Assembly: GCA_030151765.1 (NCBI GenBank) | Contig: JASLCW010000416.1 | Span: forward strand, 1 to 17,654 | DNA from: Marmoricola sp. | GTDB lineage: Bacteria; Actinomycetota; Actinomycetes; Propionibacteriales; Nocardioidaceae | Length of the DNA stretch: 17,654 nt | Direction: 5' to 3' | Part shown: positions 6,243 to 13,013 of the stretch, piece by piece | How the letters are laid out: every line of letters starts with the position of its first letter | Position numbering within the stretch: position 1 is the first letter of the stretch | Program-made: the position numbers and the translations under genes | Notes under the pieces: generated by a model | What the model was told of the DNA's origin: nothing | What the model saw: only the letters and a program-made list of their open reading frames with translations | Databases searched by the model: none

Positions 6243-7222
6243 TGGACAACTGGAAGATCTCGCACTGGTTCGGGGAACGCGACCGGGTCGCCGGCGGCTT
6301 CGTGTCCGACGTACTGCTGGAGCGGATGGCGGCGCGCGGGGTGCCCTCGGCCCTGGTGCTGCGTGCCGCGGGTGGCTTCGGCCCGGCGCGAGTGCTGCGC
6401 AGCGACGATCTGCTGACCCTGTCCGAGGACCCGTCGGTGGTCGTGACCGCGATCGACGAGCGGCCCCGGATCGACGACTGGCTCGAGGAGGCGCGGGCGC
6501 TGCAGCAGCACGGCATGATCACGGTGGAGCGCTGCCGACCGCTCACCACCGCGGACGCCGGCGCGGGGGAGTGGAAGCTCTCGGTCTTCCTCGGACGCAG
6601 TCCGGCCGGGTACGTCGAGGTCTGCCGGATCCTGCGCCAACACGGTGTCGCGGGTGCCTCGGCACTGTTGGGAGTCGACGGTGTCGTCGCCGGCGTACGA
6701 CGCCGCGCGGGCCTGTGGAGCCGCAACCGTCAGGTCCCCTCGCTGGTCCTCGCGGTGGGTGATCAACGGCGCATCGCGGCGGCCCGGGACGATCTGGCCC
6801 GCAGTGTGCCGGAGGCGCGGCTGGTGGTCGAGCGGGTCCGTGTGTGTCGGCGCGACGGCGTCGAGATCTCCCCGCCGGACGGACCGTCGGAGCGCTGGCA
6901 ACGGCTCACGGCGTACACGTCGGAGGCGCAGCTGCGCGACGGCGTACCGGTGCATCGCGGGATGGTCCGGGCCCTGCGGGGTGCCGGGCTGGCCGGGACG
7001 ACCGTGCTGCGCGGCCTCTGGGGCTTCCACGGCGACCACGAGCCGCACGGGGACCGGCTCTGGCAGCTGGGCCGCCGGGTGCCGGTGATCACGACGACGG
7101 TGGACACTCCCGAGCGCATCGCCCGCGCCTACGAGATCGTCGCCGGGTTCACCGCGGAGCTCGGCCTGGTGACGGTGGAGAACGTGCCGGAGGTCTTCTT
7201 CCCGGGCGCCGAGCCGGGATAG
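6242..7222 (+). CDS. Triple DUF190 (PII-like) protein of the fluoride operon
   Basis: A 326-residue cytosolic protein with three tandem units of the DUF190 family, which has a PII/GlnB-like fold. Unit 1 is about residues 4-98 (starting WKISHWFGERDR, with GARG-like RAAGGFG at 41-47). Unit 2 is about 111-202 (WKLSVFLGRSP, LLGVDGVVAG). Unit 3 is about 219-318 (QRLTAYTSEAQL, LRGLWGFHG). Each begins with a beta strand of the pattern (W/Q)-(K/R)-(I/L)-(S/T) and ends with a V-(T/V)-V-E strand. Single DUF190 proteins (about 110 residues) beside crcB are known, so a fused trimer could replace the PII homotrimer in one chain. The start codon overlaps the crcB stop. The TAG stop lies within the left arm of a 67-bp palindromic repeat. 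The biochemical role is unknown; a sensory or gating role is an inference. Confidence 0.88.
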   Translation: MDNWKISHWFGERDRVAGGFVSDVLLERMAARGVPSALVLRAAGGFGPARVLRSDDLLTLSEDPSVVVTAIDERPRIDDWLEEARALQQHGMITVERCRPLTTADAGAGEWKLSVFLGRSPAGYVEVCRILRQHGVAGASALLGVDGVVAGVRRRAGLWSRNRQVPSLVLAVGDQRRIAAARDDLARSVPEARLVVERVRVCRRDGVEISPPDGPSERWQRLTAYTSEAQLRDGVPVHRGMVRALRGAGLAGTTVLRGLWGFHGDHEPHGDRLWQLGRRVPVITTTVDTPERIARAYEIVAGFTAELGLVTVENVPEVFFPGAEPG

Positions 7223-7282
7223 TCCACGACGATTTCGGGCTCTTTCGGCTCGTTTGAGCCCGAAATCGTCGTGGACTATCCC
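7216..7282. repeat. 67-bp palindromic element, copy 1
   Basis: Arms 7216-7242 and 7256-7282 pair perfectly over 27 bp around a 13-base loop (7243-7255). Ends are GGGATAGTCCACGACG and its complement. It lies between the convergent DUF190 and thioesterase genes and provides the DUF190 stop codon (TAG at 7220-7222). It may act as a bidirectional terminator, although no T tract follows. Confidence 0.95.
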
Positions 7283-7301
7283 CTCAAGGCGGACGAGTGG
7301 G

Positions 7302-7976
7302 CTATTCGAAGCGTTCGGGGGAGGCCTCGTTGCGGGCCAGTTGCTCCCGCGCCCACTTGGGCAGGATGAAGATCCCCTCGGCGCGGACGGTGTCCTCGCC
7401 GGCGGCATTGCGCATGACGCCGTGCACGATCGTCTTGACGCCGTCGATGCGCTCGATCCAGGCCTCGGCCGAGCAGTCGCCGAGGGGAGTGCCCTGGACA
7501 TAGCGCAGGTTGAGGGTGCCGGTCATGCCGGGCGAGCCGCCGGCCGCGGCGGCCTCGCCGAGGATCTGGTCGAGGATCAGCGCGGTGACGCCTCCGTGCA
7601 CCAGGGTCGGCGGGCCCTCGTAGAGCGCGTTGAGGTGGAAGCTGGCCCAGGCGCGGCCCGACGGGTCCTTCTGGATGTCCAGCGGTACGGCGATCGGGTT
7701 GCGCAGGCCGACGACGGCATTGCCGTAGGCGCGAACCGGACCGCCCTCGGCCAGGTGCACGCCGAAGCTGCCGGGGATCTGGCTGGCACGTAGTTCGGCG
7801 GTCAGCTCGTCGAGCTTCTCACGGACTCGGTTCGCGACATCGTGGTCGACCGTCGAACGCAGGGATGCTTCGGAGAGGGCGCGCACGCTGTCGGTGAGCG
7901 AACCGAAGACCTCCCGCTCGGCCGCGAGCGCAGCCTCGTCGAGCTCAACCACGGGATAGTCGAAGGGTCCTGACAT
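7302..7976 (-). CDS. PaaI/4HBT-type hotdog-fold thioesterase
   Basis: A 224-residue protein. Residues about 108-206 form a hotdog-fold domain with the helix motif TLVHGGVTALILDQILGEA (HGG at 127-129, D136) and the strand TGTLNLRYVQGTPLG, typical of acyl-CoA thioesterases of the PaaI/4HBT superfamily. The first 100 residues are a helical extension followed by a strand-rich region absent from minimal family members (about 140 residues). The substrate cannot be told from sequence. The ATG has no clear RBS but is preceded at six bases by TAGGGT, a -10-like hexamer, suggesting a leaderless mRNA. A CRP-like palindrome lies about 51 bp upstream. It is convergent with the fluoride operon across palindromic repeat copy 1. 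Confidence 0.88.
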   Translation of the reverse strand: MSGPFDYPVVELDEAALAAEREVFGSLTDSVRALSEASLRSTVDHDVANRVREKLDELTAELRASQIPGSFGVHLAEGGPVRAYGNAVVGLRNPIAVPLDIQKDPSGRAWASFHLNALYEGPPTLVHGGVTALILDQILGEAAAAGGSPGMTGTLNLRYVQGTPLGDCSAEAWIERIDGVKTIVHGVMRNAAGEDTVRAEGIFILPKWAREQLARNEASPERFE

Positions 7977-7982
7977 GGTCCG

Positions 7983-7988
7983 ACCCTA
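7983..7988 (-). promoter_or_regulatory. -10 element of a leaderless thioesterase promoter
   Basis: TAGGGT on the minus strand ends six bases before the ATG at 7976, the same spacing as the apparent -10 elements before mtr and ndh. Confidence 0.45.
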
Positions 7989-8026
7989 GCCGTAGGCAGA
8001 GCGCGTTCATGCAGGCCGTTTTGGCT

Positions 8027-8044
8027 TCGTGACGCAGATCACGA
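8027..8044. promoter_or_regulatory. CRP/GlxR-like operator
   Basis: TCGTGA-CGCAGA-TCACGA is a perfect inverted repeat with a six-base spacer. It contains the GTGA-N6-TCAC core of CRP/FNR-family sites. It lies 39-56 bases upstream of the thioesterase -10 element, where an activator or repressor could act. Binding by a CRP homologue is inferred. Confidence 0.5.
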
Positions 8045-8100
8045 GGGACCTCGTCGAAAGCAGTACGCCGCCGTACGTCGCTGCGCCATACTTGCCGCAG

Positions 8101-8131
8101 GCCCCGCAGTGACCCGAGACGCTGCGGGGCT
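8101..8131 (-). terminator. Hairpin downstream of tRNA-Lys
   Basis: GCCCCGCAG (8101-8109) and CTGCGGGGC (8122-8130) form a nine-pair stem with a 12-base loop, about 40 bases after the tRNA-Lys 3' end in its direction of transcription. There is no T tract on the minus strand, so it is at best a GC-rich terminator. Confidence 0.5.
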
Positions 8132-8170
8132 CTTCCATGCCCGCAGCCGCCGAGACCTCACTCTGATGTG

Positions 8171-8244
8171 TGCCCCGTGTCGGGCTCGAACCGACGACCC
8201 GCGGATTAAAAGTCCGCTGCTCTGACCAACTGAGCTAACGGGGC
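8171..8244 (-). tRNA. tRNA-Lys (TTT)
   Basis: On the minus strand the acceptor GCCCCGT pairs with ACGGGGC. The D arm is GCTC...GAGC, the anticodon loop CTTTTAA presents TTT, and the T loop is TTCGAGC. The discriminator is A (8171). No CCA is encoded: the next bases read CAC, unlike the tRNA-Asp at the left end. The gene lies about 30 bases upstream of the end of the giant acidic-protein gene. Confidence 0.96.
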
Positions 8245-8273
8245 GGCACAAAGTCTGCCCTATGCCCCAGGTG

Positions 8274-11200
8274 TCAGAGGCCGGAGGTCGCGGTCTCGGC
8301 CGGGCGATGGCGATTGATCAGTTCGGTGAACTGCTGGGGGCGTACCTGGCTGGACCGGATCACCAGCCGGCTGCCATTGGCCCGGACGATCTCGGCGGTC
8401 CAGGAGCGGGCGCGCGGATCATTGCCGAGCTCGATCTCGGTGCGCGGGTTGGTCAGGTCGAAGCGCTCGCTGCTCGGACCCTGGGAGACCTCGAGGGTGC
8501 CCTCGGAGATCGTGATGACGCGTGGCGCCCAGCTGATCAGGCCCCACCAGAGTGCGCAGGCGAGGACGATCTCGGAGATCGCCATGATCACAGCGGCGGC
8601 GGTGCCCTGCTGGACGGCGTAGAAGACGGCCACGACGGCCAGGACGGCGGTGGCGAGGAAGAGGGCGCCGAGGACCCAGCGGCGCAGGTTGCTGGGGCGG
8701 TATTCGACGTACGCCGGGAGGTCGGCGGTCGCGGCGAGGGGAAGTGCCGCGGGCTGGTCGGCCTCGGGGTGTGCCGGCGCGGTTGTCGGCGCGGACTCGG
8801 CGACCGCGGTCAGATCGGCGGTGAGGTCGTCGACCGGGGCGGAGGTGGAGGGGGAGGTGGACGTAGAGGGAGCGGCAAGGCTTTCGAAGGGGCTCGGTGC
8901 CGGAGCGGTGCTCGACGGGGCCGGCGGTGCGGGCGCTGCAGCCGCGGCGGCCGCCGCAGCGCGGGCGAGCGAGGGGAAGGACCGGTGGCGCGGTGGGCCG
9001 AGCGCCTCGGGATCGACCGGCTCGCTCTCGGCATCCTCGGTGCTTCCGGCCTCCTCGGCAGCCGCGTCATTGGCGTCATCGATGGCCAGCGAGGTCCAGA
9101 AGGGATCGGGCTTCGCCTCCTGCTCCTTGTGGAACCAAGGTGCCCGGGAGGGCTTGTGGGGGGCCGCGACCGGTGTCGGGTCGGCGGCTTCCTCTTCCGC
9201 GGCCGGTGCCTCGGGCTCGACCGCGGTGGGCGCGTCCGGCACCGTGGGCGGCGTCGGGTCCGGTTCGGCCGCACTGCCGCCGTCGGGGCCGTCCTCGCCG
9301 TCCGTGTCCTCGCCCTCGTCGGCTGCCTCCGGCTCGTCGGTCTTGTCGCCGGGCGGTACGACGTCACCCTGGTCGCCCTCGACAGCGGAATCGGTCGGCT
9401 CGGCTACCGGCTCGGTCGCCGGAGCCGGGTCGGGTTCCGCCGCCGCTCGCTCAGGTTCGTCGTCGTCACTCTCACGATCGGATCGGTCCGGGGACGCCGC
9501 GCTCTCGGACTCACGTGCCGCCGGCTGGGCCGGTTCCGCCGCGTCCACGACCGGGGCGGCAGCCGGCGTCACCGGTGCCCCTGCCGGGCTGGCGGGCGTG
9601 GTCGGCCGGCGCGCCGCCAGCGGCGCCTCCAGGTCGTAGGTCTCCAGCTCGAGGGGTTCGTCCTCGAAGTCGAAATCGAAGTCGAAGTCATCGGTGCGCG
9701 CTGCCGTGCGGGCCACGGGCTGGGTAGGCGCCGCCACGGGCGCCACCGGCTCGGCCGCGACGGGCTCGGGCTCGGCCACGACGGGCTCTGCCGCGACGGG
9801 CTCGGGCTCGGGCGCTGCCGTCTCGGGCTCGGGATCAGCGGTGGCGGGGGTGCCCTCGGTCGGGAGGCTCGACGGCTCGTCGGTCTCGCTGGGTTCGCTA
9901 TCGGTGGCCGGCGCGTCAGCGCTCTCGGCGACCTCGGCGGCGTCAGCCGTGGCGTCGCGGGTCGTGTCGTCCGATGGCGTGTCGCCCGGGTTCGCGTTCT
10001 CGGTGCCGGCGGCTGCCTCAGCGGCCGCTGCCTCGTCGGCGGCTGCCTCGACCTCCGCGGGCTCCTCGGCCGCCGCGTCTGCCTCGGCAGGCTCACTGGT
10101 GGCCTCGTCGGTGGCCGGGTCGGCTACGGCCACCGTGTCGTCGGCCTGACCCCCGGTTGCGTCGGAGCTGTCCTCGTCGGTGGCGTCGGCCGATTCCTCG
10201 TCGGTTCCGTCGGCATCGTCGGTAGCCGCTGCCACCTCGGTCTCGGTCTCGGCGGGGCTCCCGTCGCTGTCCGTGGCCTCCGGCTCGGACTCCGCGGCGA
10301 CCGGCTCGGTTGAACCGGACTCCGCGACCGGTTCCCCTTCAGCCGAGGAGGTGGCTGCCTCGTCGGTCTCGACCTCGCCCTCAGCTCGGGCCTCGTCCTC
10401 GGTGCCGGTGTCGATCGCCTCGTCGGCCGGGGCGGTCGCAGCAGCCGCGTCGGCCGCGTCGGCGGAAACCTCGGTGCCGTCCGCAGCTTCCGCCTCGGTA
10501 TCGGTGGCGTCCGGAGTGGCATCTGTGGCGTCGTGGGTTGCGTCGACTGCGGCTTCCTCCGCGCCGGTCGCGTCGGTGACCCCCGCGTCCCCGGAGTCGG
10601 CGGGAGACGACGTGACGGGACCGTTCGCCTCCAGGTCCCAGCCGACTGCGACCAATTGTTCGTCGGTCCATCCGGCGCCGCGCAGGTCGTCCGTGCTCCA
10701 ACCGCCCGCAGCAAGATCCGCCGCGGTCCACTCGGCGTCGCCGGACTGCTCGTCCGCCGCGCCCTCGCCGGTGCCGCCCGTTTCGGTGCCCGTTTCGGTA
10801 GCCGTTTCGGTAGCCCTTTCGCTACTCGTCTCAGTACCCGCTTCGGCTGTGGGCTCGACGCCCGGCTCAGCGGCCACGGCATCGGCCTCATCGACGGGCA
10901 CGTCGGTGGTCTCGGCGACGGTGGGCTCGGCGACGGGTTCGCCGGCTGACTCGTCAGCGCTCGTCACGAGGGCTTCGTCGGTGGCCTCCGGGGCAGCGGT
11001 ACCGGTCCCTTCCTCCGTAGCGGCGGCCTCGGCGGTGGTCTCTTCGGCGGTGGCCTCCTCGCCCGGCGCCTCAGTCGCCACCGGCTCGGCGATCGCCGGC
11101 ATCTCGCGGGTCTCGTCGGCCGCAGCAAGGCCGGCCACCGGCTCGGCGGCTACTGCTCCCTCGGCGGTTGCGTCAGCGTCGGTCTCGCCAGCGTCGGTCT

Positions 11201-12392
11201 CGACAGCCGTGGCCTGGTCCGCACCGCGCTGCTTGCGGCGCCGACGGCCGCGCCAGCGCGAGGTCGTCTCCGTCTCCGGGGAGTCGACATCGGGCTCACT
11301 CCAGAGCTCGCCCTGGGCCGATTCCGCCGGCGCCTGAGCCACGGCCTCGGTCGCGACGGGCTCGGAAGCCACGGGTTCGGTTGCGACGGGCTCGGAAGCC
11401 ACGGGTTCGGAAGCCACGGGCTCGGTTGCGACGGGCTCGGCCGTAGGCGTGTATGCCGCCATGGCCTCGACGGGTGCATCGACCGGCGTTTCAACCGGCA
11501 CCTCGGTCGGCACCTCGGCCGGTGCCTCGACAGTCGTCTCGGCGGCATTCGCGGCACGGGCGGCCGGCGTTGCCGAGGTGTAGCCGGCAAGCAGGTCGGC
11601 CGGCGTGCTGAACTGCTGGGCCTCGCCGGCGTCGCCGGTGGTCGGGTCGCTCATCGTGGTCTCCTCGGTGGGATTCGATGCAGGCTCGGTGGGCGGATTG
11701 AGAGGGCCCCATTGCGCGGCCTGGAGGTCGGCGTCGTCCCATTCGCCGGTCACCGCGTGGCTGAGGTCCTCGGACCAGTTGGTGGACGCGGCGGGCACGG
11801 CTGGGGTGATCGCCTCGGGGGCCGGATCGGCAGCCGGTGCGGCGTCCACGACCGGTGCGGGGTCCGTGGCGGCGGTCTCGGCGACGGCGGGTGCTGTGTC
11901 TTCGGTAACGGGGAGGGGCTGCTCGGCCTGAGCCGCCACGGGTGCGGCGTACTCCTCGGGCTCGAACACCTCCTGCCAGGATCCGCCGTCGGGTTCGGCG
12001 GCGGTCGGGCTCGGTTCCTCGGCCTGGGCGGCCGGCGCCTCCTCGTTCGTACGACGGGCGAAGGTGCCGCGGCGGCGGGGCTGGAGCGGGACCGGCTCGT
12101 CGGCCGCCTGGGCCAGCGTCACCAGCTCGTCGGGCAGCTCCTCGGCCGCCGGAGCAGGTGCTGCGGGCTCGTCGACGGGCGCAGGGGAGGCATCGGCCAC
12201 GGGAGCCGTGTCGTCGGCGCCACCGAGGGCGTCGCGGGCGATGGCCAGAGGGTCGACCCGGGATTGCTGCGCCGGGCGGCTAGCGGAAGGGGTCTGGCCC
12301 GGGGCGTCGTCCATCGCGGACGCCGCGATCGACAGGGGATCCGGCGCGCCTTTGCCTCCGGTGTGCTGACCGGATGAGCCCTCTTCTGGCAC
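8274..12392 (-). CDS. Giant acidic low-complexity protein with C-terminal membrane anchor
   Basis: About 1372 residues. Roughly residues 60-1230 are Ala/Glu/Pro/Thr/Val/Asp-rich and acidic, presumably disordered, with many short repeats. Two membrane helices (about 1239-1260 and 1265-1289, containing SEIVLACALWWGLISW) precede an 80-residue strand-rich cytosolic domain (ITISEGTLEVSQGPSSERFDL...). That domain resembles bacterial PH-like domains following paired helices, but I am not certain. Ordered islands in the linker include W-spaced decapeptides (555-585 and 218-228), DPLSIAASA (18-26), DPLAIARDAL (47-56), an FDFDFDF run near 900 and DPFWTSLAIDD near 1096. The GTG start is chosen for AGGAG seven bases upstream; an in-frame upstream GTG would add 25 residues. 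Both termini are likely cytoplasmic. No family is recognised. Confidence 0.9.
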   Translation of the reverse strand: MPEEGSSGQHTGGKGAPDPLSIAASAMDDAPGQTPSASRPAQQSRVDPLAIARDALGGADDTAPVADASPAPVDEPAAPAPAAEELPDELVTLAQAADEPVPLQPRRRGTFARRTNEEAPAAQAEEPSPTAAEPDGGSWQEVFEPEEYAAPVAAQAEQPLPVTEDTAPAVAETAATDPAPVVDAAPAADPAPEAITPAVPAASTNWSEDLSHAVTGEWDDADLQAAQWGPLNPPTEPASNPTEETTMSDPTTGDAGEAQQFSTPADLLAGYTSATPAARAANAAETTVEAPAEVPTEVPVETPVDAPVEAMAAYTPTAEPVATEPVASEPVASEPVATEPVASEPVATEAVAQAPAESAQGELWSEPDVDSPETETTSRWRGRRRRKQRGADQATAVETDAGETDADATAEGAVAAEPVAGLAAADETREMPAIAEPVATEAPGEEATAEETTAEAAATEEGTGTAAPEATDEALVTSADESAGEPVAEPTVAETTDVPVDEADAVAAEPGVEPTAEAGTETSSERATETATETGTETGGTGEGAADEQSGDAEWTAADLAAGGWSTDDLRGAGWTDEQLVAVGWDLEANGPVTSSPADSGDAGVTDATGAEEAAVDATHDATDATPDATDTEAEAADGTEVSADAADAAAATAPADEAIDTGTEDEARAEGEVETDEAATSSAEGEPVAESGSTEPVAAESEPEATDSDGSPAETETEVAAATDDADGTDEESADATDEDSSDATGGQADDTVAVADPATDEATSEPAEADAAAEEPAEVEAAADEAAAAEAAAGTENANPGDTPSDDTTRDATADAAEVAESADAPATDSEPSETDEPSSLPTEGTPATADPEPETAAPEPEPVAAEPVVAEPEPVAAEPVAPVAAPTQPVARTAARTDDFDFDFDFEDEPLELETYDLEAPLAARRPTTPASPAGAPVTPAAAPVVDAAEPAQPAARESESAASPDRSDRESDDDEPERAAAEPDPAPATEPVAEPTDSAVEGDQGDVVPPGDKTDEPEAADEGEDTDGEDGPDGGSAAEPDPTPPTVPDAPTAVEPEAPAAEEEAADPTPVAAPHKPSRAPWFHKEQEAKPDPFWTSLAIDDANDAAAEEAGSTEDAESEPVDPEALGPPRHRSFPSLARAAAAAAAAAPAPPAPSSTAPAPSPFESLAAPSTSTSPSTSAPVDDLTADLTAVAESAPTTAPAHPEADQPAALPLAATADLPAYVEYRPSNLRRWVLGALFLATAVLAVVAVFYAVQQGTAAAVIMAISEIVLACALWWGLISWAPRVITISEGTLEVSQGPSSERFDLTNPRTEIELGNDPRARSWTAEIVRANGSRLVIRSSQVRPQQFTELINRHRPAETATSGL
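9058..9109 (-). other. DPFWTSLAIDD island in the acidic protein
   Basis: Near residue 1096 a short aromatic and helical segment (DPFWTSLAIDDANDAA) stands out from the Glu/Ala linker. It resembles the two DPL-x-I-A motifs near the N-terminus, and may be a short binding motif. Confidence 0.4.
10638..10730 (-). repeat. Trp-spaced decapeptide repeats inside the acidic protein
   Basis: Residues 555-585 contain three consecutive ten-residue units, with Trp at 555, 565, 575 and 585, of the pattern W-(T/S)-x-x-(D/Q)-L-x-x-x-G. A fourth unit, W-D-D-A-D-L-Q-A-A-Q-W, occurs at residues 218-228 (about 11709-11741). They are predicted helical and amphipathic, and differ strongly from the surrounding disordered sequence. 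Confidence 0.75.
11341..11445. repeat. 15-bp minisatellite (7 units)
   Basis: Seven consecutive 15-bp units of the type ACGGGYTCGG(AAGCC or TYGCG) encode (E-P-V-A-S/T) repeats on the minus strand. Two third-position/codon variants alternate, suggesting expansion of a two-unit block. The unit length is a multiple of three, so copy-number change keeps the frame. Confidence 0.9.
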
Positions 12393-12475
12393 CTGCTGTC
12401 TCCTCGCCCCCGTCGCACGTCGCGACTCCAACCATTCCACGCTGCGCCCTCCAGCGCCCGTGTGCAACCCACAAG

Positions 12476-12481
12476 ATAGTG
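12476..12481 (-). promoter_or_regulatory. -10 element of the acidic-protein gene
   Basis: GGCACTAT on the minus strand matches the -10 blocks before mtr and the ATPase gene. A TTGTCA is found 20 bases upstream, a rather long spacing. Confidence 0.4.
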
Positions 12482-12554
12482 CCGATGAGTCGCCCTCGCG
12501 TTGACAACGACCAACCCGCGGTGACGTGACGCGACAAAGAGAGGTGTGTACCCG

Positions 12555-12585
12555 TTGCCTATTGCCGGGCCGATGTTGGTAGCGT
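12555..12585 (+). promoter_or_regulatory. Possible promoter of the cold-shock gene
   Basis: TTGCCT (12555-12560) and TAGCGT (12580-12585) are 19 bases apart. A start near 12592 would give a 166-base leader, in line with the long leaders of cspA-type genes. Confidence 0.35.
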
Positions 12586-12620
12586 TGTCACGGCAGGGTG
12601 CAAGTTCCAGCGGTTCCTTT

Positions 12621-12661
12621 AACGCTGTTGGAGTTTGTGATCCAACGGCGTTCCTCTCTTT
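12621..12661 (+). promoter_or_regulatory. Hairpin with T-rich tail in the cold-shock leader (attenuator-like)
   Basis: AACGCTGTTGGA (12621-12632) pairs with TCCAACGGCGTT (12641-12652) over 12 bp with one wobble, loop GTTTGTGA, followed by CCTCTCTTT. This has the form of an intrinsic terminator about 100 bases before the cspA start, and could be a cold-responsive attenuator. Confidence 0.55.
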
Positions 12662-12757
12662 GCCCAGGCTTGCGAGGTGGACGTACGTGTCACCGCATCC
12701 CTGCCGGGAGTGTCGAAGTGACGCTCCCGCTGCCTGAAAACAAGGAGATACAGAGCA

Positions 12758-12961
12758 ATGGCTCAGGGCACCGTGAAGTGGTTCAACGCCGAGAAGGGCT
12801 TCGGCTTCATCGCGCAGGAGAACGGCGGCGACGACGTCTTCGTTCACTACTCGGCCATCCAGACGAACGGCTACAAGTCGCTCGACGAGAACCAGCAGGT
12901 CGAGTTCGACGTCACCCAGGGCCCCAAGGGCCCGCAGGCGGAGAATGTTCGCCCTCTCTGA
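12758..12961 (+). CDS. cspA: Cold-shock protein CspA family
   Basis: A 67-residue single cold-shock domain, the usual length. RNP1 is KGFGFI (residues 14-19) and RNP2 VFVHY (27-31), and the start MAQGTVKWFNAEKGFGF is typical. It binds single-stranded RNA/DNA and acts as an RNA chaperone in the cytosol. The RBS AAGGAG lies about ten bases before the ATG. A long leader with a terminator-like hairpin lies upstream and a strong intrinsic terminator downstream, so it is transcribed alone. Whether this copy is cold-induced or constitutive cannot be told, as actinobacteria often carry several. Confidence 0.97.
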   Translation: MAQGTVKWFNAEKGFGFIAQENGGDDVFVHYSAIQTNGYKSLDENQQVEFDVTQGPKGPQAENVRPL

Positions 12962-12976
12962 CTCGAACAAAACGTC

Positions 12977-13013
12977 AGGGGTCGCCCGTTTCGGGCGGCC
13001 CCTTTCGTCTTTT
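12977..13013 (+). terminator. Intrinsic terminator of cspA
   Basis: Twelve pairs (12977-12988 with 12992-13003, one wobble) with a TTT loop, followed by TTTCGTCTTTT. It lies 16 bases after the cspA stop codon. Confidence 0.9.

Larger units (their letters stand above)
12393..12757. other. 365-bp divergent intergenic region
   Basis: No convincing coding region. It holds the minus-strand promoter of the acidic-protein gene (near 12476-12481) with a leader of about 77 bases, and the plus-strand promoter and structured leader of the cold-shock gene (from about 12555). Short open frames here lack RBS and codon support. Confidence 0.7.

Noticed and set aside
8262..10313. A 683-codon Gly/Arg-rich plus-strand frame
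   Set aside because: It is the antisense shadow of the acidic-protein gene: biased codon use on the minus strand suppresses stops here, and the protein has no domains or plausible composition.
11341..11445. CRISPR-like array
   Set aside because: The repeats are contiguous 15-bp units without spacers and lie inside a coding region.
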